Source: Lachnospiraceae bacterium
GTDB lineage: Bacteria > Bacillota > Clostridia > Lachnospirales > Lachnospiraceae
Reading direction: 5' to 3'
NCBI GenBank assembly: GCA_016281085.1
Contig: JAEEHY010000013.1
Location: 1-40,069 of the forward strand
Length of the DNA stretch: 40,069 nucleotides
The notes under the pieces are model-generated. The model saw only the letters and a program-made list of their open reading frames with translations. It was not told the origin of the DNA and did not search any database. Numbering within the stretch: position 1 is the stretch's first letter; each line of letters opens with the position of its first letter. This document shows, piece by piece, positions 15,855 to 26,154 of the stretch. A program made the position numbers and the translations under genes.

Positions 15855-18209
15855 TTGACGGATATGGGCACGGATAAAATGGAAGCCATAGGAAATGTGG
15901 TGCTGAATTACAAATATTACAGCGGAGAGGATCTGTATTCGGAAGGAATCAGTGAAGATCTTCTGCTTGACTATGTCACGAATAATGAAGAGGCGGATTA
16001 CCCGCATGTGATCCAGAATACACGGTCGTGGTCAGTTATGTATCATCTGTCCAATGTCCGTGAGAACATCTGCAGCTGGCTTCCGATAAAGAAGACTGAC
16101 AGGGTTCTTGAGATAGGTGCAGGATGTGGTGCGGTAACAGGCTGCCTTGCAAGGCTTGCGGGGCATGTGACCTGTATTGAGCTGAGTAAGAAGAGGAGCA
16201 CTATCAATGCGGTCAGGCACAGGGAGCTTGATAATATTGAGATAATCGTAGGAAATTTCGAAGATATTGAGCCGGAGCTTACCGGGAAATATGATTATAT
16301 AACACTGATTGGTGTGCTTGAATATGCGGGAAGCTATATAAATTCCGAGGATCCGTACAGGGATATGCTTAAGAGGGTAAGATCGCATCTTACCGAAGGC
16401 GGAAAGCTTGTCATAGCGATAGAGAATCAGCTGGGACTTAAGTATTTTGCAGGCTGCAAGGAGGACCATACCGGCCGTTTCTATGAGGGAATCGAAGGTT
16501 ATCCGGGTACGGAGGGTGTCAGGACATTTTCGAGGAAAAAGCTTAAACGCCTGCTTGAGGAAAGCGGTTATGCTTCGAGATTTTATTATCCTTATCCCGA
16601 TTACAAGCTTCCGAATGTAATATATTCGGACAACTGGCTGCCCGAATGCAGCGAGCTTAATACCAATATCCGCAATTTTGATGCGGACAGGATGGTAACC
16701 TTTGATGAGACAAAGGTATTTGATACTCTTATAAATGAGGATATGTTTGCGGATTTTTCCAATTCGTTTCTTGTGATCGCCACCGAAGATAAGATACCGG
16801 ACAGTGAAGTTTTTCCGGTTTTTGCCAAGTATTCATCGGAGAGATCAAGTGAATACCGTACGGCAACTATCATAGCTTCGGACGAACCGGGCAGGAAAAA
16901 GGAAGTGTATAAGATCGCGTTAAGTCCTGAAGCCAATGCCCATATTGACAGGATATATCTTAATTATCTTGCGCTTGCAAAAGCTTTCGAGAGTACCGGT
17001 TTTGCCCCGAATGTGTGCAGACGCATAGATGAAGAGGATACGGGATCTGTGACCGAAGGCTTCAGGGATGATACTGCCGGAAGAATAGGACTGGAATTCG
17101 TTAACGGGATCACACTTGAGAATTATCTTGATGATCTGGAGCAGGAAGGTAAATACGAAAGAATGCTGCTGCTGATGAAGCAGTATGAAGCAATGATCTG
17201 CTCCATCAGTACCGAAACCTATGAAAATACCGACGGTTTCAGAGAGGTGTTCGGTGAATATATTGATAATGATTATAAGGCTCCTGCCGTGTCGGATCTT
17301 GATCTGATATTTACGAATATCGTGTTTGACAGGGTAAAGAAGGAGAACGGTGAGTGGACCGTACTCGATTATGAATGGACATATTCTTTCCCGATACCTG
17401 CCAAATTCATCATTTTCCGTGCATTGTTTTATTATATACAGACACACAGAAAAAGTGCGTTTATGTCTTATATCAAAAAGCGCGGTATCAATCTTTATTC
17501 GGAGTTTAAGATATCACAGGCTGAGAAGGATCTTTTCACCAGACTTGAGAAGCATTTCCAGCTTCATATAATAAAAGGTGCTCCTTCCCTTGAGGTTATG
17601 CATGAGCTTATGCCTGTGGCAACTGTTGATGCGGGCAGGGCGGCTGCCAGAGAGTTCAAATTAAAGTATCTTAACAATCCGGAGATTTATTACAGCAATG
17701 ACGGGATATTCGTAAAGGACAGACAGATATATATGTTTGCCGAGACGGATGACGGCCATGTTTCCATAGATATACCGCTCAGCGTCGATATGACCTTCTT
17801 AAGGTTTGATCCGACAGAATACAGATGTCTGCTCAAGCTGGATTCGGTCATACTGAAGGATAAGGCCGGAAATGATCAGCATTTGGAATCTTTCCTTACC
17901 AACGGTATAGTTCTTCCGGATATGACGATCCTGTTTGATACAATGGATCCGCAGCTGCATTTTCGTGCCCTTCCGGGGAAAGAGAAGACCATATGCCTTA
18001 AGTACAGTGTTTCCACGCCGGATGAGGAGTTGTTTAAGATACTTAAGAATCTGGCGGTTGAAAGGGAAGAACATAAGAAAAAGCAGCCGGTTATGATCGA
18101 TAAAGTGCTTAGAAGAAAAAAGGACGGTGCACAGCCGGTTCCGGAAGGACTTAGAAAGGTAACGTTATTGAGTATATCTTACGAAGGAAATGTAAATGAG
18201 CATATTTGA
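15855..18209 (+). CDS. Class I SAM methyltransferase fused to a protein-kinase/APH-like domain and a C-terminal region (WbdD-like architecture)
   Basis: SAM motif VLEIGAGCGAVTGCLA; kinase-fold signatures VYKIAL (Lys codon at 16911), hinge-like GLEFVNGITLENYL, DLIFTNIV (DxxxxN, from 17301), VLDYEW. AGGGGGA precedes the in-frame TTG at 15855 (track uses TTG 15840). Confidence 0.8.
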   Translation: MTDMGTDKMEAIGNVVLNYKYYSGEDLYSEGISEDLLLDYVTNNEEADYPHVIQNTRSWSVMYHLSNVRENICSWLPIKKTDRVLEIGAGCGAVTGCLARLAGHVTCIELSKKRSTINAVRHRELDNIEIIVGNFEDIEPELTGKYDYITLIGVLEYAGSYINSEDPYRDMLKRVRSHLTEGGKLVIAIENQLGLKYFAGCKEDHTGRFYEGIEGYPGTEGVRTFSRKKLKRLLEESGYASRFYYPYPDYKLPNVIYSDNWLPECSELNTNIRNFDADRMVTFDETKVFDTLINEDMFADFSNSFLVIATEDKIPDSEVFPVFAKYSSERSSEYRTATIIASDEPGRKKEVYKIALSPEANAHIDRIYLNYLALAKAFESTGFAPNVCRRIDEEDTGSVTEGFRDDTAGRIGLEFVNGITLENYLDDLEQEGKYERMLLLMKQYEAMICSISTETYENTDGFREVFGEYIDNDYKAPAVSDLDLIFTNIVFDRVKKENGEWTVLDYEWTYSFPIPAKFIIFRALFYYIQTHRKSAFMSYIKKRGINLYSEFKISQAEKDLFTRLEKHFQLHIIKGAPSLEVMHELMPVATVDAGRAAAREFKLKYLNNPEIYYSNDGIFVKDRQIYMFAETDDGHVSIDIPLSVDMTFLRFDPTEYRCLLKLDSVILKDKAGNDQHLESFLTNGIVLPDMTILFDTMDPQLHFRALPGKEKTICLKYSVSTPDEELFKILKNLAVEREEHKKKQPVMIDKVLRRKKDGAQPVPEGLRKVTLLSISYEGNVNEHI

Positions 18210-20361
18210 CAGGAAAAAACTGATCGAAGAGTATACTGAAGAAATCAAGAAGCAGACGGATCCGTATGGTTTTTTCTGCCGTAATGAGAATGTGAAAAGA
18301 GGGGAACATCATGAAGAGGGTTTCCCTCCTTTTTGCGTTATAGAAAGCCTCCTGGGACTTATGTCCGGACAGTACGGTACTGATTACGGCAGTATTTTTT
18401 CGGATAAAAAATACATACTTTTAAGCAATCCCGACAGTGAGTATGAGCTTGATGAGATAGCTGCGTTCATTAATGAAAATGATGATTTCAATCTTCTGTA
18501 CTGGGATGAAGACAGGGTGCTTTCGGACAAACGTCATGCACCGTTTTTCAAGCCTGACTGGTCTCCCGATACGCTCCTTAACTGTAACTATATAGGGGAT
18601 TCGTTCGTGATCGGAACGACTCTTGCCCTCAGTATCATGCAGAATATGATGGAGGAAGCAAATATCCTGCAGTTATATGAACAGCAGACTGGAGAGAGTG
18701 AGATCAGATATGACTTTCTTTTAAGGGCATCGGAGGCTGCCGGAAGGATAGTACATCTTCCGGTCATAGCACAGCATATTATGGATGAGACTGCGGATGA
18801 TGACGAGATCTATGCCGAATATACCTGGCGTAATCAGTCACAGAAATATATCAAGCTTAGAAATGATGCGTTTATAAGAAGAGGAATAAATATCTCTTAT
18901 GACAAGGTGTTTGAAAGGAAAGATAACAGCGTTATCAATAACAATGCTATCAATAACATTGTTATCAAACCCTTTGATGACTCGATGAACCTGTCGGTGA
19001 TCATTCCGTCCAAGGATCACAGCGACATACTTATCGCCTGCCTGGAAAGTATAAGACGATGCTTTGTTCCGTCTTATAATAAACATATCGAGATAATCAT
19101 TGTGGATAACGGAAGCAACAGTGCCGAAGGATTGAAGATCGAAGATTATCTCAGGGTTTATCCAAAGGAGATCCCCGTAAAATATATCTACAACAGGATG
19201 GAATTCAACTATTCGGTAATGTGTAATATGGGAGCCGGAGAGGCTGCCGGTGATATGTTCCTCTTCCTGAATGATGATATTGAACTGACGGATGATAATA
19301 CACTGGAGCGTATGTATGCCTATGCATCACTTGCTCATGCCGGTGCTGTCGGAGCGAAGCTTTATTATCCGGGCGGAAACATCATACAGCATACGGGAGT
19401 TGCGGTAGGGCTTGACTGCGGTCCCACGCACAAGCTTGCCACATATCCGGATGATAAGCCCTATTATTACGGGAGAAATGTATTTAATCTGAATGTGCTT
19501 GCCGTCACAGGAGCCTGCCTCATGCTGACACGTGAAAAGTACTTTAAATGTGGCGGTTTTAATGATAAAATGGGTATTGGCTACAATGATATAGACCTGT
19601 GCGTCAGGCTGTATGAACAGGGCTATATGAACGTTCTGCTCAATGAATGTATTCTGTTCCATCATGAATCGCTTTCGAGGGGACTGGATCATATGGATGA
19701 CAATAAATACAGGCGGCTTAAGGACGAACGGACGCTGTTGTATGAGCTTCATCCGTGGATACTTACTGACGGGGATCCTTTTTATTCGGTAAATCTTATT
19801 TCGGATACTCTTGATTATACGGTAAATATAATGCCCGAGTATGCCGTGAGATCACTTCGGAGCTCGCTTGTTGAGGATGAGAAGTTAAGGTTGAAGCTTA
19901 CCGCCATGGTAAGGGAAGATGAAGGAAACACGGAGCAGGGAGAGAGGACGGCCGGCAGACATAAGGGAAGCGGTAGGGTACATTTCAATATTGAGCGCAC
20001 CGGAACCTTCCGGGGAATAATGAAGGATGAAGAGGATTATTACTGTATAGAAGGCTGGGCTACTCTATCGAAGAGGGACAATGCGCTTTATACAACGGAG
20101 ATCGCTCTTGTTCCGGAAAACGGGGAGTGTCTTGTCTTTGATACATTCAAAGTGAGCAGGGAAGATGTTGCGGTAGTGTTCGTGAATGAGAAGAACCTGT
20201 TCCTGACGGGTTTTGTGTGCAAGATCAATTCGAGCCTTCTTAACAAGGACGAGATATACAGGATCGCCGTGATAAAGAGATCGGGTCTGACCGGGAAGAA
20301 ATATGTAGCTTTGGGAGATTATTATGAACCTTCAAGAGGATACAGAGCAGCTAAAGAGTGA
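18196..20361 (+). CDS. GT2-family glycosyltransferase with degenerate N-terminal GT-like domain and C-terminal accessory domain
   Basis: LSVIIPSKDHSDILIACLESIRRC...IIIVDNGSNS...FLFLNDDIEL...VTGACLMLTREKY; overlaps the previous gene by 14 nt. Confidence 0.85.
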   Translation: MSIFDRKKLIEEYTEEIKKQTDPYGFFCRNENVKRGEHHEEGFPPFCVIESLLGLMSGQYGTDYGSIFSDKKYILLSNPDSEYELDEIAAFINENDDFNLLYWDEDRVLSDKRHAPFFKPDWSPDTLLNCNYIGDSFVIGTTLALSIMQNMMEEANILQLYEQQTGESEIRYDFLLRASEAAGRIVHLPVIAQHIMDETADDDEIYAEYTWRNQSQKYIKLRNDAFIRRGINISYDKVFERKDNSVINNNAINNIVIKPFDDSMNLSVIIPSKDHSDILIACLESIRRCFVPSYNKHIEIIIVDNGSNSAEGLKIEDYLRVYPKEIPVKYIYNRMEFNYSVMCNMGAGEAAGDMFLFLNDDIELTDDNTLERMYAYASLAHAGAVGAKLYYPGGNIIQHTGVAVGLDCGPTHKLATYPDDKPYYYGRNVFNLNVLAVTGACLMLTREKYFKCGGFNDKMGIGYNDIDLCVRLYEQGYMNVLLNECILFHHESLSRGLDHMDDNKYRRLKDERTLLYELHPWILTDGDPFYSVNLISDTLDYTVNIMPEYAVRSLRSSLVEDEKLRLKLTAMVREDEGNTEQGERTAGRHKGSGRVHFNIERTGTFRGIMKDEEDYYCIEGWATLSKRDNALYTTEIALVPENGECLVFDTFKVSREDVAVVFVNEKNLFLTGFVCKINSSLLNKDEIYRIAVIKRSGLTGKKYVALGDYYEPSRGYRAAKE
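18922..18965 (+). repeat. Nested inverted repeats inside the GT2 CDS
   Basis: GATAACAGCGTTATC, then ATAACAATG-N10-CATTGTTAT; encodes NSVINNNAINNIVIK linker. Confidence 0.6.
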
Positions 20362-22339
20362 GTACTACAAAGAGCTGTACGAGAAGGAGCTTAAGAAAAA
20401 TGAAGAGCTCACTTCGAAGCTGGTTGATATTGAGGCCGAGAATGCGGATCTTACATATAAGCTTGACAAGATAAGAAAGAGTAAGCTGTGGAAGAGTATA
20501 TACCCGTTCAGGCTGGCATATTCCCATTTCAGGAATATGATAACCAGGATAAAACGTTACGGAAATCTCAGGAATCTGCTTGATAAGATAAAGAGTAAAA
20601 GGATAGAGAGGGCGGCATATAAGAGCTACGGAACTCTCAGCATGCCTGATGAAGCGGCAAGGAATGAACAGAGAAATACGAAGTTCAACAGAGAGATCAG
20701 GTTCAGTATCCTTGTTCCGCTGTACAACACTCCAAGGGGTTTTCTTACGGAAATGATCGATTCGGTCATTGCACAGACCTATGAAGGCTGGGAACTGTGT
20801 CTTGCCGACGGATCGGATGATGAGCATGCAGAGGTAGGCAGCATCTGCCGCGATTACGCGGATAAGGATAAGAGGATCATTTATCGGAAGCTTGAGGAGA
20901 ATCTCGGAATATCAGGAAATACAAATAAATGCCTCGAAATGGCAACGGGTGATTATATAGGACTCTTTGATCATGACGATCTGCTGCATCCCTGTGCACT
21001 GTATGAGTATATGAAGGTGATCGATGAACAGGAGGCAGACTATATTTACTGTGACGAGACCACATTTAAGGGTAACAGTATAGATGATATGGTCACTCTG
21101 CATTTCAAGCCCGATTTTGCTATCGATAACCTGAGGGCCAATAATTATATCTGTCATTTTTCCGTATTTTCCAGGGAGCTTATCGACAACACCGGACTGT
21201 TCAGATCTGAGTTCGACGGGTCACAGGATCATGATCTTATATTAAGGCTTACGCACAATGCGAAGAAGATCGTCCATGTGCCCAGGATACTGTACTACTG
21301 GCGTTCCCATGCGGGTTCCGTGGCATCTGACATAAATGCCAAGACCTATGCGATCGATGCTGCCAAGGGTGCGGTGGCCGCACATCTTACACAGTGCGGG
21401 TTTGAAGGTTTTCAGATTGAGAGTTCAAGAGCTTTTGAGACTATCTTCAGGATTAGGTACAGGCTGCTTGCGAAGCCTCTTATATCGATAATCATACCCA
21501 ATAAGGATCATGTTCCGGATCTGAGAAGATGCCTTGATTCACTGCTTGAGAAGACATCATATGACAATTACGAAGTCATAGTCGTCGAGAATAACAGCAC
21601 GGATCCGGAGACCTTCGAATATTATGAAACGATACAGAAGCATCCGTCGATAAATGTGATCAGATACGAGGGTGAATTCAATTATTCGGCGATAAACAAT
21701 TTCGGGGTATCCCATGCAAAGGGTGAGTACATTGTGCTTCTTAACAACGATACCGAGGTGGTCACGAGGACATGGCTGGAAGAGATGCTGATGTATGCAC
21801 AGCGTGATGATGTTGGAGCGGTCGGATGCATGCTGTATTATGAGGATTACTCGATCCAGCATGCCGGTATTGTTCTGGGACTCGGAGCACACAGGACGGC
21901 AGGTCATTCGCATTATCGTATGAGTAAGGATAACCTCGGATATATGGGGCGGTTATGCTATGCGCAGAACGTATCGGCAGTCACGGGAGCCTGTCTTATG
22001 ACATCAAAGGCCGATTTTGATTCGGTGGGAGGACTCAATGAGGATCTTAAGGTGGCTCTTAATGATGTGGACTACTGCCTTAAGCTCAGGAAAAAGGGAC
22101 TTCTGAATGTGTTTACTCCCTTTGCGGAGCTGTTCCATTACGAATCACGCTCCCGCGGAAGTGATGAGATAGGCAGGGCTGATAAGCAGCATGCGGACCG
22201 CTATAATAAGGAATGTGAACTGTTTAAGAGTATCTGGAAGGAAGAGCTTGAAAAGGGGGACCCGTACTTCAATCCCAATTTTTCGCTTGACTACAGTAAC
22301 TTTGTTCTTAAAGGCGACCCCAAATCAATGGTGTCGTAG
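20324..22339 (+). CDS. Tandem two-domain GT2 glycosyltransferase with N-terminal coiled-coil
   Basis: FSILVPLYNTPRGFLTEMIDSVIAQTYEGWELCLADGS and ISIIIPNKDHVPDLRRCLDSLLEKTSYDNYEVIVVENNST; GGGAG before ATG 20324; 38-nt overlap with the upstream gene. Confidence 0.9.
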   Translation: MNLQEDTEQLKSEYYKELYEKELKKNEELTSKLVDIEAENADLTYKLDKIRKSKLWKSIYPFRLAYSHFRNMITRIKRYGNLRNLLDKIKSKRIERAAYKSYGTLSMPDEAARNEQRNTKFNREIRFSILVPLYNTPRGFLTEMIDSVIAQTYEGWELCLADGSDDEHAEVGSICRDYADKDKRIIYRKLEENLGISGNTNKCLEMATGDYIGLFDHDDLLHPCALYEYMKVIDEQEADYIYCDETTFKGNSIDDMVTLHFKPDFAIDNLRANNYICHFSVFSRELIDNTGLFRSEFDGSQDHDLILRLTHNAKKIVHVPRILYYWRSHAGSVASDINAKTYAIDAAKGAVAAHLTQCGFEGFQIESSRAFETIFRIRYRLLAKPLISIIIPNKDHVPDLRRCLDSLLEKTSYDNYEVIVVENNSTDPETFEYYETIQKHPSINVIRYEGEFNYSAINNFGVSHAKGEYIVLLNNDTEVVTRTWLEEMLMYAQRDDVGAVGCMLYYEDYSIQHAGIVLGLGAHRTAGHSHYRMSKDNLGYMGRLCYAQNVSAVTGACLMTSKADFDSVGGLNEDLKVALNDVDYCLKLRKKGLLNVFTPFAELFHYESRSRGSDEIGRADKQHADRYNKECELFKSIWKEELEKGDPYFNPNFSLDYSNFVLKGDPKSMVS

Positions 22340-22394
22340 ATAAATAAACCAGCCGGCTTTTTCAGGTTGAAGATAACAAAAAGGAGGTATAACT

Positions 22395-24116
22395 ATGGGT
22401 TATATGGATCAGTACAAGTATTGGAGAGAGGATCCGTACTTTGATGAGGCTACAAAAAAGGAGCTTGCTTCCATCGAAGACAATGAGACCGAGATCGAGG
22501 AGAGGTTTTATAAGGATCTTGAGTTCGGAACGGGAGGACTGAGAGGAGTTATCGGAGCCGGAACCAACAGGATGAATATCTATACTGTCAGAAAGGCAAC
22601 CCAGGGACTGGCCAATTATATTATAAAGCAGGGAGCACAGGAAAAGGGAGTTGCGATATCATACGATTCAAGACGTATGTCGCCTGAATTTGCGGATGAA
22701 GCGGCGCTCTGCCTCAATGCCAACGGTATCAAGGCTTATGTGTTTACTTCACTTCGCCCAACACCTGTACTTTCGTATGCTGTAAGGAAGCTTAAATGTA
22801 CGGCAGGTATCATGGTGACAGCAAGCCACAATCCGCCGGAATACAACGGATATAAGGCTTATTGGGAAGACGGTGCACAGATCACATCCCCCAGGGATGT
22901 TGACATCATCAATGAGGTTAAGGCCGTAACCGATTACAATGATGTTAAGACAATGGATAAGGAGGAGGCTGTTGCAAAGGGACTCTACAATCCTATTGAT
23001 AAAGACATAGATGATCCGTACATGGAAGAGCTTAAGAAGCAGATAATCCATCCCGAGGTTATAAAAGAGATGGCTGATGATATCAAGATCGTATATACAC
23101 CGTTTAACGGTACGGGAAATCTTCCGGTAAGACGTATACTTTCCGAGCTTGGCTTCAAAAAGGTATTTATTGTTCCCGAGCAGGAGAATCCGGATCCTGA
23201 TTTCACTACACTGGAGTATCCCAATCCGGAAGATCCCAAGGCCTTCACGCTTGCACTTAAGCTTGCGAAGGAAAAGGATGCCGATATCGTACTGGCAACG
23301 GATCCCGATGCGGATCGTCTGGGTATTTATGCAAAGGACACCGCAACAGGCGAATATATACCATTTACCGGAAATATGTCGGGAATGCTCATCGCGGAAT
23401 ATATCTTAAGGGAGCGTGCCGCAGGCGGAACAATGCCGAAGAATCCGGCGCTTGTTAAGACGATAGTAACGACCAATCTTGCGGATCCCATGTGTGAAGC
23501 ATATAATGTCAAGCTGATAGAGGTGCTTACCGGCTTTAAGTATATCGGTGAGCAGATCAAGTGGTTCGAGGAGAACAATACATACAATTATGTATTCGGC
23601 CTTGAGGAGAGCTACGGATGTCTGGCCGGGACACATGCAAGGGACAAGGATGCGATCGTTGCTGTAATGTGCCTGTGCGAGGTTGCTGCATGGTGTAAGA
23701 GCAAGGGCATGACCGTATGGGATCAGATGATCAATATTTATAAGAAGTACGGCTTCTTCAAGGAGGGTATCCACACCCTCACGATGAAGGGAATTGAAGG
23801 AGCACAGGAAATACAGAACATAATGGATAAGCTCCGCAGCAATCCTCCTAAGGAATTTGCCGGTCTTAAGGTGCTTCAGTTCAGGGATTACAAGAAGAAT
23901 GAGGTCATTGATATGGCTACCGGCGCTAAATCCGAGACCGGACTGCCCGAATCGAATGTTCTGTATTTCGAGCTTGAAAATAATTCGTGGTGCTGTGCAA
24001 GACCTTCGGGAACCGAACCCAAGATCAAGTTCTATATGGGTATCAAGGGAGACAGCCTGGAGGATGCCGATGCCAAGCTTACGGAATTAAAGGATGCGGT
24101 TATAGCTGCCATTTAA
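22395..24116 (+). CDS. Phospho-sugar mutase (alpha-phosphoglucomutase type)
   Basis: FGTGGLRGVIGAGTNRMN, GIMVTASHNPPEYNGYKAYW, TDPDADRLGIYA, RPSGTEPKIKFY; strong AAGGAGG RBS. Confidence 0.95.
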   Translation: MGYMDQYKYWREDPYFDEATKKELASIEDNETEIEERFYKDLEFGTGGLRGVIGAGTNRMNIYTVRKATQGLANYIIKQGAQEKGVAISYDSRRMSPEFADEAALCLNANGIKAYVFTSLRPTPVLSYAVRKLKCTAGIMVTASHNPPEYNGYKAYWEDGAQITSPRDVDIINEVKAVTDYNDVKTMDKEEAVAKGLYNPIDKDIDDPYMEELKKQIIHPEVIKEMADDIKIVYTPFNGTGNLPVRRILSELGFKKVFIVPEQENPDPDFTTLEYPNPEDPKAFTLALKLAKEKDADIVLATDPDADRLGIYAKDTATGEYIPFTGNMSGMLIAEYILRERAAGGTMPKNPALVKTIVTTNLADPMCEAYNVKLIEVLTGFKYIGEQIKWFEENNTYNYVFGLEESYGCLAGTHARDKDAIVAVMCLCEVAAWCKSKGMTVWDQMINIYKKYGFFKEGIHTLTMKGIEGAQEIQNIMDKLRSNPPKEFAGLKVLQFRDYKKNEVIDMATGAKSETGLPESNVLYFELENNSWCCARPSGTEPKIKFYMGIKGDSLEDADAKLTELKDAVIAAI

Positions 24117-24137
24117 GTTATTGCCGTGTAAGAAATA

Positions 24138-25358
24138 ATGAACGAGCTGTTTACAAAGCTTTGGAGCAGAGAATGGGTAAGAAGGACCGTACTGGTTCTT
24201 CTTACACTCATGGCTCTCGTCTCTCTGGTGCAGGGAATAAGGAATGCGGTGGAATTCAGTCAGGATTTCCAGTGGGACGCTGCCAAGGCATTTACAATGA
24301 GAATAAATCCCTATGATGAATCCATGCATCCCGGCGGAATACCTGATGCTTACGGTTTTGGGGATTATTACCTTCAGATGGAAGCTAACCAGTTTCCATC
24401 CCTTTTGATGCTTTTAATTCCATATACCTTTTTACCGCCTCTTGCGGCAAGGTATGCGTGGATAGTATCAAATCTGCTGTTTACGGCAGGGATCGTATTC
24501 TTATTGAGAAAAACCTTTTTAAGAACTGCGGATAAGGATATATATGCGGTATTTATGCTTCTTATGATAGCAGGTACGCCGTACAGGAATCAGCTCGGTG
24601 TCGGGCAGCATACCCTGTTTGCTTTTTTCTTCTTTCTCCTTGCGGTGTGGTCTGACACGCAAAAAGACAGAAGAGCGGCTTTTGCGGGAACCGTGCTGTG
24701 CCTGTTTGTCTGTTATTTCAAGTACACACTGACAGTACCTCTGTGTCTTTATTTTGTGTACAGGAAGAGGTATGCGCAGATAGCTGTATCGGTGTTTATG
24801 CATGTGATCCTTACAGCTGTATCGGCTTGGTGGCTTGGAGACAGCTTTATAAATATGCTGATCAAACCGCTTAAGGTTTCAAGCGCTCTTGCCGCAGAGG
24901 GTGGCCTGGATTTCGGTGCACTTCTTGGAGGTTCACCTTTTGCATATGTACTGGCATTTGCTGTGATGGTATTTCTGCTCATCTTATCTGTGATGCTTGG
25001 AAGGATGAAACAAATGCAGGATAAGAACGACAGTGATAATGCTGCATATGAACGGATGATGAATGATCCTGCCGGCAATGAGCTTATAAGTGTGCTTATA
25101 CTCTGGTCGCTTATAATAACCTATCACAGGACTTATGATTTCTTTGTAATGGTAACGGTGCTTGCATTTTACCTTGCAAAGGAGAGGAGCCTGTTTCTTA
25201 AGACAGGATATGGAGTTGTGACCGTGGCTGTATTCTTCGGACTGAGGTTGTTTTCGGAATCAATACCGTCGAAGATAGTGGTTGGGATATTGTATTATGC
25301 ATTTACATTAACTGTTACCGGGATTGTTGTTTCCGGACTGTTGAAGGACATGAAATAG
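24138..25358 (+). CDS. GT87/DUF2029-like membrane glycosyltransferase
   Basis: 406 aa polytopic protein; VEFSQDFQWDAAKAFTMRINPYDE, LMLLIPYTFLPPLAARYAWIVSNL typical of DUF2029. Confidence 0.75.
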   Translation: MNELFTKLWSREWVRRTVLVLLTLMALVSLVQGIRNAVEFSQDFQWDAAKAFTMRINPYDESMHPGGIPDAYGFGDYYLQMEANQFPSLLMLLIPYTFLPPLAARYAWIVSNLLFTAGIVFLLRKTFLRTADKDIYAVFMLLMIAGTPYRNQLGVGQHTLFAFFFFLLAVWSDTQKDRRAAFAGTVLCLFVCYFKYTLTVPLCLYFVYRKRYAQIAVSVFMHVILTAVSAWWLGDSFINMLIKPLKVSSALAAEGGLDFGALLGGSPFAYVLAFAVMVFLLILSVMLGRMKQMQDKNDSDNAAYERMMNDPAGNELISVLILWSLIITYHRTYDFFVMVTVLAFYLAKERSLFLKTGYGVVTVAVFFGLRLFSESIPSKIVVGILYYAFTLTVTGIVVSGLLKDMK

Positions 25359-25380
25359 AAGAGGAAAGTATATTATAAAT

Positions 25381-26094
25381 ATGGTTAAGGAAGACAGCCT
25401 GTATATTGTTATACCGGCTTATAATGAAGAAGAGAATATAAGACAGGTAATAGCGGACTGGTATCCGATAGTGGATGTAAGGAGCGGCGACAGCCGTCTT
25501 GTTGTCGTGAATGACGGAAGCAGGGATAATACCTTAAATGTATTAAAGGAATTACAGAAGGAGCATCCTAAGCTTGTTGTTCTTGATAAGGAGAACGGCG
25601 GGCATGGTTCAACCATACTGTACGGATACGATTATGCTCTTAAACAGGGAGCGGAGTACATATTTCAGACTGATTCCGACGGACAGACCTATGCGTCCGA
25701 ATTTGACGCGTTCTGGAATGAGAGAAACAGTTATGATATGCTGATCGGTCACCGGAATCACAGAGAGGACGGGTTGTCAAGGGTTATCGTCACCAAGGTC
25801 CTTAAGCTCGTGATCGGTATGTGCTTTCATGTCAGCGTTACAGACGCCAATACTCCGTACAGGCTTATGAGGGCTTCTGTCCTGAAGGAGGAGATCGGTC
25901 TTGTACCTAAAGATTTCTTCCTGTCAAATGTACTGATAACCGTACTGTTTACAAAACATCTTCGCAAGATCAAGTACATTCCGATAACCTTCCGGCCAAG
26001 ACAGGGAGGCGTGAATTCAATAAATCTTAAGAGGATATTTAAGATAGGACGTCAGTCGCTTAAGGATTTCAGGGAACTTAACAGGAAAATGTAG
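25381..26094 (+). CDS. DPM-like GT2 glycosyltransferase, no C-terminal TM
   Basis: YIVIPAYNEEENIRQVI...VVVNDGSRDNT...GYDYALKQGAEYIFQTDSDGQ. Confidence 0.9.
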   Translation: MVKEDSLYIVIPAYNEEENIRQVIADWYPIVDVRSGDSRLVVVNDGSRDNTLNVLKELQKEHPKLVVLDKENGGHGSTILYGYDYALKQGAEYIFQTDSDGQTYASEFDAFWNERNSYDMLIGHRNHREDGLSRVIVTKVLKLVIGMCFHVSVTDANTPYRLMRASVLKEEIGLVPKDFFLSNVLITVLFTKHLRKIKYIPITFRPRQGGVNSINLKRIFKIGRQSLKDFRELNRKM

Positions 26095-26154
26095 AAGGGG
26101 CATTTTTGTTTTATATTTTTTATAAGAATCAAGTAACAGAGAGGAGAGTGTCAA

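Noticed and set aside
22352-22361. AGCCGGCT palindrome followed by T's before the mutase gene, considered as a terminator
   Set aside because: No loop-forming stem; the palindrome is self-complementary without a loop and a strong RBS follows.
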